Origin: Photobacterium alginatilyticum
Lineage (GTDB): Bacteria > Pseudomonadota > Gammaproteobacteria > Enterobacterales > Vibrionaceae
NCBI RefSeq assembly: GCF_009910675.1
Contig: NZ_RSEJ01000008.1
Location: forward strand, 62,001 to 126,000
Direction of reading: 5' to 3'
DNA length: 64,000 nt
Shown: piece after piece, positions 56,487 to 64,000 of the stretch
Layout of the letters: each line of letters opens with the position of its first letter
Numbering within the stretch: position 1 is the first letter of the stretch
Notes under the pieces: model-generated
Told to the model about the DNA's origin: nothing
The model's input: only the letters and a program-made list of their open reading frames with translations
Database searches by the model: none
Translations under genes and position numbers: made by a program

Positions 56487-58133
56487 TTACAGACCAGCGT
56501 CGGCAAATACCTTACTGACAATTTCCTGCGCTTCTTGCTCAATAAGGGCTAAGTGCTCCTTACCTTTGAAGCTTTCGCAGTAAATCTTGTAGATATCTTC
56601 GGTGCCTGATGGACGCGCAGCAAACCAACCATTCTCGGTGGTCACTTTCAGGCCGCCAATTGCCGCACCATTACCTGGCGCATGCGTCAGACGGGCTGTG
56701 ATTGCATCACCAGCCAGAGTCTCTGCAGCCACCATTTCAGGAGACAACTTGCTCAGTACTGCTTTCTGCTCACCGTTGGCGACAGCCTGAAGACGGTTGT
56801 ATTGCGAAGCGCCGTGCTTGTCAGCCAGTTCTTCGTAGTACTGCTGCGGGTTCTTACCGGTAACAGCCGTGATTTCAGCCGCCAGCAGACATAGCAGAAT
56901 ACCATCTTTGTCGGTAGACCAAGGCGTACCGTCCATGCGCAAGAAAGATGCCCCAGCACTTTCCTCACCACCGAAACCTAGCTCACCTGAATACAGGCCA
57001 TCAACGAACCATTTGAAACCAACCGGTACTTCACACAGCTCACGGCCCAGATCAGCCACAACACGGTCAATCAGCGCACTGGATACCAGTGTTTTACCAA
57101 CGGCCACTTCCTGGCTCCAGTCCGGACGGTGACGGTAAAGGTAGTCAATACACACTGCAAGGAAGTGGTTAGGGTTCATCAGGCCGGCAGGCGTAACGAT
57201 ACCATGGCGGTCATAGTCAGGGTCGTTACCGAAAGCCAGATCGTAGTTGTCTTTGTGTGCCAGCAGGCCAGCCATCGCATAAGGCGACGAGCAGTCCATA
57301 CGGACCACACCATCTTTATCCAGCGACATAAAGCGGAAAGACGGGTCGATAGACTCGTCGACCAGCGTCAGATCCAACCCGTAGTGACTGGCAATCTGGC
57401 GCCAGTATTCAATGCCAGAACCACCGAGTGGATCAACACCGATTTTAAGGTTAGCTTTCTGGATTGCAGCCATATCGATAACGTTGACCAAGTCATCAAC
57501 ATACGGTGCAACCAGCTCTTGCTCGACCACCAGCTCACTGGCAAATGCCTGCTCAATCGACACACGCTTCACATCGACCATGCCATTGGCAATGATCTCG
57601 TTGGCACGCTTTTCGATCGCGGTAGTCAGTTCACCTTCGGCAGGACCACCATGGACAGGGTTGTACTTGATACCACCGTCCTGAGGCGGGTTGTGAGACG
57701 GGGTGATCACAATGCCATCAGCTTTGTCAGCATTGGCTTTGTTATGACACAAAATAGCGTGAGAGACACCCGGAGTCGGGGTATAGCCACGCCCTTGCTG
57801 GATCACTACCTTCACATTGTTCGCAACCAGCACTTCTAGCGTAGAAGTGAACGCAGGCTCAGACAGCGCATGAGTATCCTTACCCAAAAACAGCGGACCT
57901 GTCACACCTTTAGCAGCACGTACTTCTGCAACAGCCTGAGCGATAGCCCAGATATGATGCTGGTTGAATGTACCTTTATCAGCCGTACCACGGTGACCAG
58001 AAGTACCAAAGGCAACTTTCTGCTGTGGTTCAGTAACGCTCGGCTCAATAAGAAAATAATTTGCCACTAACGCGGGAATGTTATGCATATCTTCTTGCTG
58101 AGCACGCTGCCCGGCACGAGGATGGATTGCCAT
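56487..58133 (-). CDS. pgm: Phosphoglucomutase (alpha-D-glucose specific)
   Basis: Pgm interconverts glucose 1- and 6-phosphate for glycogen and UDP-glucose metabolism. The 548-residue protein has the start block [12 protein letters not shown], the phospho-Ser in [17 protein letters not shown], the metal loop [11 protein letters not shown], the sugar-binding [12 protein letters not shown] and the phosphate-binding [12 protein letters not shown]. It is 35 nt downstream of seqA, so the two are probably co-transcribed, as in E. coli. Confidence 0.98.
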   Translation of the reverse strand: MAIHPRAGQRAQQEDMHNIPALVANYFLIEPSVTEPQQKVAFGTSGHRGTADKGTFNQHHIWAIAQAVAEVRAAKGVTGPLFLGKDTHALSEPAFTSTLEVLVANNVKVVIQQGRGYTPTPGVSHAILCHNKANADKADGIVITPSHNPPQDGGIKYNPVHGGPAEGELTTAIEKRANEIIANGMVDVKRVSIEQAFASELVVEQELVAPYVDDLVNVIDMAAIQKANLKIGVDPLGGSGIEYWRQIASHYGLDLTLVDESIDPSFRFMSLDKDGVVRMDCSSPYAMAGLLAHKDNYDLAFGNDPDYDRHGIVTPAGLMNPNHFLAVCIDYLYRHRPDWSQEVAVGKTLVSSALIDRVVADLGRELCEVPVGFKWFVDGLYSGELGFGGEESAGASFLRMDGTPWSTDKDGILLCLLAAEITAVTGKNPQQYYEELADKHGASQYNRLQAVANGEQKAVLSKLSPEMVAAETLAGDAITARLTHAPGNGAAIGGLKVTTENGWFAARPSGTEDIYKIYCESFKGKEHLALIEQEAQEIVSKVFADAGL

Positions 58134-58168
58134 TAACTTATCCTTGTAATAAAAAGGCGAAACGCCAG

Positions 58169-58723
58169 TTAAATTTCACCGCAAACTTTGTCGATAATAT
58201 CTGCACCGAAGTTCATTTTGCCCATCAACTGCTCAACCATCTGACGTTTGCGATCAGTATTCGTATTCGTTATTACCCAGAACGGAGTCTCTGGGATTGC
58301 TTTCGGCTTAGTCGTTTTACCACTCGCCAGCAGTGTGTCTTTGCTCTCGGCAAAGTAAATGCGGGTACGACCTTTGATTGCCGCAGCTTCTGTAAAGCCT
58401 TTCGGATCGATACGATAAAGCGACGACAAGATCATCATGAAGCGACCGATGGCTTTTTCCTGGACGGCGAATTCATCTGAAATCAACAACGATCGCATCT
58501 CTTTCACGCGATCCATTTTCGTTACGTTACCCGCGTCTTTACTTACCACGATACCTTTCGGTCGAACAGGCATAACCACTTCAGGCTGCTGTTCACTCTG
58601 CTCAGGCACCATTAGCAGGCGGCGCAAAATGTCAGATGCACTCTCGCCAATATGCTGGGTTTGGCTGGCAATATAACGATATAGCTCTTCGTCTACCTCA
58701 ATACTCTTCATCGTAGTGTTCAT
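58169..58723 (-). CDS. seqA: Negative modulator of replication initiation SeqA
   Basis: SeqA binds hemimethylated GATC sites and sequesters oriC. The 184-residue protein has the N-terminal multimerising domain ([33 protein letters not shown]), a variable linker, and a C-terminal DNA-binding domain ([39 protein letters not shown]). GGAACG precedes the ATG at 58723; a second in-frame ATG four codons later matches the E. coli start. Divergent from ybfF, upstream of pgm. Confidence 0.96.
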   Translation of the reverse strand: MNTTMKSIEVDEELYRYIASQTQHIGESASDILRRLLMVPEQSEQQPEVVMPVRPKGIVVSKDAGNVTKMDRVKEMRSLLISDEFAVQEKAIGRFMMILSSLYRIDPKGFTEAAAIKGRTRIYFAESKDTLLASGKTTKPKAIPETPFWVITNTNTDRKRQMVEQLMGKMNFGADIIDKVCGEI

Positions 58724-58813
58724 TATCGTTCCGTTTGAAAATCACCGTGAGATTATAACGTGATCCGAGGTTATACTCTACGGTAAAGCGTTATCAACAA
58801 GAGAAAATAGTCA

Positions 58814-59578
58814 GTGAATCTTCATTACCAAGTGGACGGACAAGGTGAGGCGATCATTTTGATCCACGGCCTTTTCGGCAGTGCCGACAATCTGGGATTG
58901 CTTGCCAGATCTTTGAAAGATAAATATAAAGTGATCAGCATCGATCTTCGGAACCATGGCCGCTCCCCCCATTCAGATACATTTACCTACCGCGAAATGG
59001 CTGCCGACGTCCTGAAGGTCATCGACCTATGTGATATAGAGCGGTTCTCGCTCATTGGCCATTCCATGGGCGGAAAAGTTGCCATGGCAATGACCGAGCT
59101 GGCTGCCCCCCGTTTCAACCATTTAATCGTCCTGGATATGGCGCCGGTCCATTACCGCGTACACCGCCACCAAAATGTCTTTGCCGGCCTGCGGGAAGTC
59201 GCCAGGCACACCGTTGGTAAACGCAGCGAAGCAGAGACGCACCTGGCTAAACATGTGCTCGAACCGGGCGTACGGCAGTTTTTGCTCAAGTCGTTTGCCA
59301 AAACAGACAGCGGCTATCACTGGCGCTTCAATGTCGAGGGCCTGATCGCCAATTACGATACCATTATGGGGTGGCAGGAAGTGTCTGAATTTCGAGGTAA
59401 GACCTTGTTCGTCAAGGGCCAGAATTCGGAATATATCCTGCCGGAGCACAGAGAATCTATTGCGCGCCAGTTTCCTTCGGCCAAGGCCCACATGGTGGCA
59501 AATACCGGACACTGGCTGCATGCCGAGAAACCTGAGACGGTAAACCGTATTATTCTGAACTTCTTACAGTCGGCTTAG
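58814..59578 (+). CDS. ybfF: Alpha/beta-fold esterase YbfF
   Basis: A 254-residue esterase of the alpha/beta hydrolase fold: LIHGLFGSADNLG (oxyanion), GHSMGGKVAM (nucleophile Ser) and the catalytic His in NTGHWLHAEKP. E. coli YbfF hydrolyses palmitoyl-CoA and malonyl-CoA in vitro. The start is GTG, so the first visible residue is formally Met (NLHYQVDGQGE follows). Divergent from seqA, as in E. coli. Confidence 0.94.
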   Translation: MNLHYQVDGQGEAIILIHGLFGSADNLGLLARSLKDKYKVISIDLRNHGRSPHSDTFTYREMAADVLKVIDLCDIERFSLIGHSMGGKVAMAMTELAAPRFNHLIVLDMAPVHYRVHRHQNVFAGLREVARHTVGKRSEAETHLAKHVLEPGVRQFLLKSFAKTDSGYHWRFNVEGLIANYDTIMGWQEVSEFRGKTLFVKGQNSEYILPEHRESIARQFPSAKAHMVANTGHWLHAEKPETVNRIILNFLQSA

Positions 59579-59672
59579 GGCGAATCAAGCGCCCCTATAC
59601 CGTTAACAGGCACCTATTGTCTGTGTTATAGTGCGCGCCTAGCTCGGCTTCAACTGCTGTAAGGAGACAGAA

Positions 59673-59894
59673 ATGTTATATGAGCACATGGAACTGCTTG
59701 AATCAATTGGGCTGGACTTGTTGTTCGCCGCAATATTTTTCTTTATCGGCATGGCCATAAAGGATGTACTGAAGCAGGGTAATGTGCCACCATTTGGCCG
59801 AAAAATTGTCTGGCTTGTCCTGTTTCTGGGCTGCGCCGGGTTTATCACCAAGGGCCTGATCCAGATTAGCTGGGAAGGCGCAGGCATTGGTTAA
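59673..59894 (+). CDS. DUF2788 small membrane protein
   Basis: A 73-residue protein with two hydrophobic segments (LDLLFAAIFFFIGMAIKDVL and KIVWLVLFLGCAGFITKGLI), recognisable as the DUF2788 family found in Vibrionaceae and other marine gamma-proteobacteria. AAGGAGA precedes the ATG. It sits between ybfF and fldA, where E. coli has the SOS gene ybfE. Function unknown. Confidence 0.85.
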   Translation: MLYEHMELLESIGLDLLFAAIFFFIGMAIKDVLKQGNVPPFGRKIVWLVLFLGCAGFITKGLIQISWEGAGIG

Positions 59895-60130
59895 CATTTA
59901 TAGCTAAATTCAGCAACTGTCGAGCGCGCAACAAAGCCGAACCATGAAATAGAACATGCTCAGGCAACAGAGCTAGTGATGATCAACCGCAATATCGAAC
60001 ATTCAAGTGATGAACTTCATCGTTCGGACAGATGATCATTAACATTCAGGGCCAGCGCCCTGATAAGATTTATGTATATCGTTATCATCAAGGATAACGG
60101 TCAACAACTAATATACGGGTAATCTCTACT

Positions 60131-60658
60131 ATGGCGAGTGTAGGACTCTTCTTTGGTAGCGACACAGGTAATACAGAAGCTGTCGCTAAAATGATCCAGA
60201 AGCAACTGGGCAAAAAACTGGTTGAAGTAAAAGATATCGCTAAAAGCAGCAAAGAAGATATCGACAACTTTGATCTGCTACTGTTAGGTATCCCTACCTG
60301 GTACTACGGCGAAGCGCAGTGTGACTGGGATGACTTCTTCCCTGAGCTAGAAGGTATCGACTTCTCGACTAAGCTTGTTGCTATTTTCGGTTGTGGTGAC
60401 CAAGAAGATTACGCAGAGTACTTCTGTGACGCTATGGGCACGGTTCGCGAAATCGTAGAAGGCCGCGGCGCAACTATCGTTGGCCACTTCCCGACAGAAG
60501 GCTTTGAGTTTGAAGCGTCAAAAGCACTTGTTGACGACAACCACTTCGTTGGCCTTTGCATCGATGAAGATCGCCAGCCGGAACTGACTGACGAGCGTGT
60601 AGAGAAGTGGGTAAACCAAATCTACGACGAAATGTGTCTGGCTGAACTGGCCGACTAA
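60131..60658 (+). CDS. fldA: Flavodoxin I
   Basis: FldA is a small FMN electron carrier (175 residues) that replaces ferredoxin under iron limitation and serves enzymes such as IspG/IspH, BioB and MetH. The FMN phosphate loop FFGSDTGNTEAVAK and the aromatic loop regions GIPTWYYGEAQCDWDDF and GCGDQEDYAEYFCDA are clear; it is the long-chain type. It lies upstream of fur in the same direction with a terminator between; in E. coli fldA and fur are also adjacent. Confidence 0.97.
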   Translation: MASVGLFFGSDTGNTEAVAKMIQKQLGKKLVEVKDIAKSSKEDIDNFDLLLLGIPTWYYGEAQCDWDDFFPELEGIDFSTKLVAIFGCGDQEDYAEYFCDAMGTVREIVEGRGATIVGHFPTEGFEFEASKALVDDNHFVGLCIDEDRQPELTDERVEKWVNQIYDEMCLAELAD

Positions 60659-60678
60659 TCGTCACAGTTACGCCCAAT

Positions 60679-60704
60679 AAACGCGCCCTCTGGCGCGTTT
60701 TTTA
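60679..60704 (+). terminator. Intrinsic terminator after fldA
   Basis: AAACGCGCC-CTCT-GGCGCGTTT followed by TTTA, 20 nt after the fldA stop. Confidence 0.88.
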
Positions 60705-61174
60705 TTTCTGTAATCGCAATCAGATCTGCATACCTCAACATAGCTTACATACCCTAACCGCATATAAACAACGGCGCATATAAGAGCTTAATTCATGAGA
60801 AGATTTCACGGCGGTATTGAGTACGATTAGCATTTTTATTCCACTACGTTAACTTCAGACAAGTTCTGAAATAACAGCAGTATTGGGAAATATATGATAT
60901 TCCGAACCTCATTCCCCAGAGTAGCCGCCACTTCTTTAGGGGCGATGCTATACTAGCCAGCCGGAAAATCATTATCATCCTCGGCCAACCCCAACTACTA
61001 GCACGAAGAGTACACCTACATTTTTGTAACAAGCCTGCAAAGTAAAGAAAAGTTACATATCAGGTAGATTCATCGCTTTTTAAGGTTTATTGTTACCTTG
61101 TCGTCACTTATAATAAATAGATATGAGAAAGACTACCGCTTCATGTTGTTGCGGCTAGCCAATAGGAAACTCGG
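60705..61174 (+). promoter_or_regulatory. fur upstream region with Fur-box-like site
   Basis: A 470-nt gap with no credible gene. AATCATTATC at 60968-60977 is a perfect Fur half-site (the whole 19-mer matches the consensus at about 13 positions), and TATAAT occurs at 61109-61114, 60 nt before the fur ATG, with an uncertain -35. Autoregulation of fur is plausible. The half-site lies about 200 nt upstream of the ATG, so a second promoter may exist. Confidence 0.42.
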
Positions 61175-61621
61175 ATGTCAGATAATAATCACGCACTTAA
61201 ACAAGCAGGCTTAAAAGTTACGCTTCCGCGTCTTAAAATTCTGGAAGTATTGCAGCAGCCTGATTGCCAACACATTAGTGCTGAAGACTTATACAAGAAA
61301 CTAATCGATATTGGTGAAGAGATTGGCCTGGCAACGGTTTACCGCGTACTGAACCAATTTGATGATGCTGGTATTGTGACTCGCCACCACTTCGAAGGTG
61401 GTAAATCAGTATTTGAACTGGCCACTCAGCACCATCATGACCACCTGGTTTGTCTTGATTGTGGAAAGGTTATTGAGTTTTCTGACCAAGTTATCGAACA
61501 GCGTCAGAAAGAGATTGCTTCCAGCTTCAACGTTCGCCTGACTAACCACAGCCTGTACCTCTATGGTCACTGCATGGAAGGTGACTGTAACGAAAACCCA
61601 GAGCTGCACGATCAAAAATAA
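61175..61621 (+). CDS. fur: Ferric uptake regulator Fur
   Basis: Fur represses iron-uptake genes when loaded with Fe2+. The 148-residue protein has the winged-helix DNA-binding domain (LKVTLPRLKILEVLQQP; ATVYRVLNQFDDAGIV), the metal site motif HHHDHLVCLDCGKVIEF with zinc-binding Cys, and the second Cys pair in CMEGDCNENP. It is monocistronic. Candidate targets in this window are feoABC and possibly fldA and itself. Confidence 0.98.
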   Translation: MSDNNHALKQAGLKVTLPRLKILEVLQQPDCQHISAEDLYKKLIDIGEEIGLATVYRVLNQFDDAGIVTRHHFEGGKSVFELATQHHHDHLVCLDCGKVIEFSDQVIEQRQKEIASSFNVRLTNHSLYLYGHCMEGDCNENPELHDQK

Positions 61622-61692
61622 TTAATGCCCTAAGCCTTCACTGCGATATATAAACTATGACAGATGGCGGCTTAGACGCTCGACACTAAATC

Positions 61693-61722
61693 AAAAAACC
61701 AGCCAAGCGGCTGGTTTTTTTA
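61693..61722 (+). terminator. Intrinsic terminator after fur
   Basis: AAAAAACCAGCC-AAGC-GGCTGGTTTTTTTA, 72 nt after the fur stop. Confidence 0.85.
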
Positions 61723-61730
61723 TGGGATCA

Positions 61731-61753
61731 AAAAGCCAGCCTTAGCTGGCTTT
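61731..61753 (-). terminator. Intrinsic terminator after glnS
   Basis: On the minus strand AAAGCCAGC-TAAG-GCTGGCTTTTT, 5 nt after the glnS stop at 61758, adjacent to the fur terminator. Confidence 0.78.
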
Positions 61754-61757
61754 GCTG

Positions 61758-63422
61758 TTAATCGCCAATCTTGGCCCAAGTATCACGCAGGCCAACCGTG
61801 CGGTTAAACACCAGTTTCTCTTTAGATGACTCTTTGCTATCGGCACAGAAATAACCCATACGCTCAAACTGGAACGCTTTCTCCGCTTCAGCATCAGCCA
61901 ACGACGGCTCTACGACACCTTGCTTAATGGTCAGTGATTCCGGGTTGATCACAGAGACAAAGTCATCAGCAGCGCCAGGGTTCGGTACCGTGAACAAACG
62001 ATCGTACAGACGAATTTCAGCAGGGATACCCGCTTCCGCTGATACCCAGTGGATCACACCCTTCACCTTGCGGCCATCTGTTGGGTTCTGACCCAGCGTT
62101 TCGTTATCGTAAGTACAGAAGATGGTAGTGATATTACCTTCTTCGTCTTTCTCGATACGTTCAGCCTTGATCACATAGGCACCGCGCAGACGCACTTCTT
62201 TACCCAGCACCAGACGCTTGTACTTCTTGTTTGCTTCTTCACGGAAGTCTTCACGCTCGATATACAGCTCACGAGTGAAAGGTACTTCGCGGGTTCCCAT
62301 CTCAGGCTTATTCGGATGGTTCGCTACATTCAAGATTTCCGCTTCACCGTCAAAGTTTTCGATAACAACTTTAACTGGATCCAGAACGGCCATTGCACGA
62401 GGTGCATTTTCGTTTAGATCATCACGGATACAAGATTCCAGTGAGCCCATCTCGATGGTGTTGTCTTGCTTAGTTACACCAATGCGCTTACAAAACTCGC
62501 GGATAGAGGCAGAAGTAAAGCCACGACGACGCAGGCCAGAGATAGTCGGCATACGCGGATCATCCCAACCAGAAACCAGATTATCGGTTACCAGCTGGTT
62601 TAGCTTACGCTTGGACATAACCGTGTACTCAAGGTTCAGGCGGCTGAACTCATACTGACGCGGCTGGCAGTCAATCGTAATGTTATCCAGTACCCAGTCG
62701 TACAGACGGCGGTTATCCATAAACTCCAGGGTACAGATAGAGTGCGTAATACCTTCCAGCGCATCAGAGATACAGTGCGTGAAATCGTACATCGGATAGA
62801 TGCACCACTTGTCGCCAGTCTGGTGGTGAGTGGCGAAACGCACACGGTAGATAACCGGATCACGCATCACCATAAACGGTGACGCCATGTCTATCTTGGC
62901 GCGAAGGCACATCTTGCCCTCTTCCACTTCGCCATTTTTCATTTTATCGAACAGCGCCAGGTTTTCTTCAACGCTGCGATCACGGTATGGGCTGTGTTTA
63001 CCCGGCTCAGTCAATGTGCCGCGGTATTCACGCATTTGCTCTGGACTTAGCTCATCAATATACGCTAAGCCTTTATTAATCAATTCAATAGCAAACCCGT
63101 ATAGCTTGTCGAAGTAGTTTGATGAATAGCAAATCTCACCGCTCCACTCGAAGCCCAACCAGTTAACATCGTTCTTAATAGACTCAACGTATTCGATGTC
63201 TTCTTTCTCAGGGTTAGTATCGTCGAAACGTAAATTACATTGACCCTGATAGTCCTGAGCAATACCGAAGTTCAAACAAATTGATTTAGCATGACCGATG
63301 TGCAGGTAGCCGTTCGGCTCCGGCGGGAATCGGGTATGTACGCTTGTATGTTTGCCACTTGCTAAATCCGCATCAATGATCTGGCGGATAAAGTTAGTTG
63401 GACGAGCTTCAGATTCACTCAT
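61758..63422 (-). CDS. glnS: Glutaminyl-tRNA synthetase
   Basis: GlnRS (554 residues) charges tRNA-Gln directly. It shows the class I HIGH motif [17 protein letters not shown] (residues 31-47), the KMSKS-type [13 protein letters not shown], the anticodon-binding region and the C-terminal beta-barrel ending in [14 protein letters not shown]. It is the same neighbour pair glnS-nagE seen in E. coli. Codon use is that of a highly expressed gene. Confidence 0.98.
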   Translation of the reverse strand: MSESEARPTNFIRQIIDADLASGKHTSVHTRFPPEPNGYLHIGHAKSICLNFGIAQDYQGQCNLRFDDTNPEKEDIEYVESIKNDVNWLGFEWSGEICYSSNYFDKLYGFAIELINKGLAYIDELSPEQMREYRGTLTEPGKHSPYRDRSVEENLALFDKMKNGEVEEGKMCLRAKIDMASPFMVMRDPVIYRVRFATHHQTGDKWCIYPMYDFTHCISDALEGITHSICTLEFMDNRRLYDWVLDNITIDCQPRQYEFSRLNLEYTVMSKRKLNQLVTDNLVSGWDDPRMPTISGLRRRGFTSASIREFCKRIGVTKQDNTIEMGSLESCIRDDLNENAPRAMAVLDPVKVVIENFDGEAEILNVANHPNKPEMGTREVPFTRELYIEREDFREEANKKYKRLVLGKEVRLRGAYVIKAERIEKDEEGNITTIFCTYDNETLGQNPTDGRKVKGVIHWVSAEAGIPAEIRLYDRLFTVPNPGAADDFVSVINPESLTIKQGVVEPSLADAEAEKAFQFERMGYFCADSKESSKEKLVFNRTVGLRDTWAKIGD

Positions 63423-63521
63423 CTATTACACCTCGTGTGCTTACAGGATTTTAGAACCCTCTATGATCCATAAATATGGTGCACGACTCAACAAATAGTG
63501 TGCATTGTTTGTCGATATGTA

Positions 63522-63545
63522 TAAAAAAACCCCGCTATCGCAGGG
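63522..63545 (-). terminator. Minus-strand terminator hairpin upstream of glnS
   Basis: On the minus strand CCCTGC-GATA-GCGGGG followed by TTTTTTT. It lies 100 nt before the glnS ATG, with no gene between it and the nagE terminator at 63751-63778. Confidence 0.7.
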
Positions 63546-63750
63546 CAATATAAACAGATGACACCCAATTCGAGCATCAATATACCCAAGCAACCTCAAG
63601 ATGCAGGGCAACCCAAGCCTAAAACTACCAGGGCAGCTTCGGAATACACTTCGGGGAAAGCGTATTCGGAAACTAGCAAGGCACAACCCGCCGAACCAGA
63701 GCGGAGCCTTGCAGTAGCGATGGCCAAGCCTCAGTGTAAGCTTGTTTTGG
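63546..63750. repeat. Structured intergenic element between nagE and glnS
   Basis: About 205 nt without a credible gene, rich in dyads: GCAAGGC/GCCTTGC (63683-63720 region), GAATAC/GTATTC around TTCGGGG (63640-63670), and the phrase ATACCCAAGCAACCTCAAGATGCAGG at its left part. That last phrase resembles an intergenic repeat I have seen often in Vibrio and Photobacterium genomes, but this is from memory and not proven. Being bounded by two minus-strand terminators, it could also encode a small RNA. Confidence 0.45.
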
Positions 63751-63778
63751 AAAAAAAACGGCCTCCAACAAGAGGCCG
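63751..63778 (-). terminator. Intrinsic terminator after nagE
   Basis: On the minus strand CGGCCTC-TTGTTG-GAGGCCG followed by TTTTTTTT. It lies about 50 nt after the nagE stop. Confidence 0.88.
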
Positions 63779-63829
63779 CTCTTCACGCCGTTGTCCAGTC
63801 TCCCTAACCAGGAGCCCGGCTTTAGGTCA

Positions 63830-64000
63830 TTAAGGCAGTTTTACCGAAGAGAGATCTTCAGATACCGGGATTTTTTTCATTTCGCCAGCAACGATTTCCG
63901 CCAGCGGGCCAAGGATAACCTGAATATTGTTGGTACCAAGTTTAACCACACCCATGGCACCCAGAGCCTTCAGAGTTTTCTCATCAGCCAGGCTGCTGTC
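63830..64000 (-). CDS. nagE: PTS N-acetylglucosamine transporter NagE, C-terminal end (partial)
   Basis: Only the last 56 codons are present; the 5' part lies beyond the window. The residues DEKTLKALGAMGVVKLGTNN and IQVILGPLAEIVAGEM match the C-terminal part of a glucose/GlcNAc-type PTS EIIB domain, so the protein ends at IIB and lacks a fused IIA. The position next to glnS fits NagE, as in E. coli, but ptsG- or malX-like identity cannot be excluded from this fragment. Confidence 0.78.
   Translation of the reverse strand, partial: DSSLADEKTLKALGAMGVVKLGTNNIQVILGPLAEIVAGEMKKIPVSEDLSSVKLP

Noticed and set aside
57129-57839. A 236-codon plus-strand open frame opposite pgm
   Set aside because: It is an antisense shadow of pgm with low-complexity, basic residues; no support as a gene.
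63558-63833. A 91-codon plus-strand open frame in the nagE-glnS gap
   Set aside because: It runs through the repeat-like dyads and antisense through the nagE terminator; composition is not protein-like.

Overview
The window is about 64 kb of gamma-proteobacterial chromosome, almost certainly from the family Vibrionaceae. Protein-level similarity to Vibrio/Photobacterium core proteins, a GC content near 50 percent, and the mix of E. coli-like gene blocks with Vibrio-type small proteins fit Photobacterium, Grimontia or Enterovibrio best; I cannot name the species. I see no insertion sequence, prophage, integron, CRISPR array, tRNA or rRNA. Nearly all of it is core genome, and I did not find a clear new multi-gene system.

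Layout. 1-2150: the end of an EAL/HDOD signalling protein, a YchJ-type SEC-C protein and an orphan 61-residue protein. 2200-9880: a complete histidine operon (hisGDCBHAFI-E) preceded by a His-rich leader peptide and attenuator. 9.9-13.4 kb: tdk, an NhaC-family transporter behind a well-preserved lysine riboswitch, and hns. 13.5-24.5 kb: a lytic transglycosylase, ycgL, minCDE, rnd, fadD (with a FadR-like site), an alpha/beta hydrolase, a Slp lipoprotein, tsaB and yoaA. 24.6-31.5 kb: an exported truncated haemoglobin, purU, yecM, argS, a diguanylate cyclase, a DUF924 protein and a HIT protein. 31.5-34.3 kb: feoABC with FNR-like and Fur-like sites. 34.3-38.6 kb: a structured non-coding stretch that ends in an orphan intrinsic terminator, then a 1274-residue hybrid two-component regulator. 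38.7-42.6 kb: the zinc-uptake block, znuA-mepM divergent from znuCB, with a palindromic Zur box between them. 43.0-54.4 kb: the TCA cluster sdhCDAB-sucABCD, divergent from gltA. 54.4-64 kb: ybgI, ybfA-like, a DUF1853 gene, pgm, seqA, ybfF, a DUF2788 gene, fldA, fur, glnS and the 3' end of nagE.

How the genes work together. Metal homeostasis recurs: feoABC (ferrous iron), znuABC (zinc), the regulator fur, fldA (a flavodoxin that can replace ferredoxin), and iron-sulphur or zinc-dependent enzymes. Central carbon metabolism is represented by a nearly complete oxidative TCA module. Division and replication control are represented by minCDE and seqA.

The items most worth a second look are: the hybrid regulator, whose phospho-acceptor His is replaced by Ser800 although its ATP-binding and receiver domains look intact; the hairpin series between feoA and that regulator, a candidate small RNA; an 83-nt inverted-repeat-bounded element in the argS leader; the structured repeat between glnS and nagE, which lies between two tandem minus-strand terminators; and the lysine riboswitch, which suggests a substrate for a transporter otherwise annotated as a Na+/H+ antiporter.
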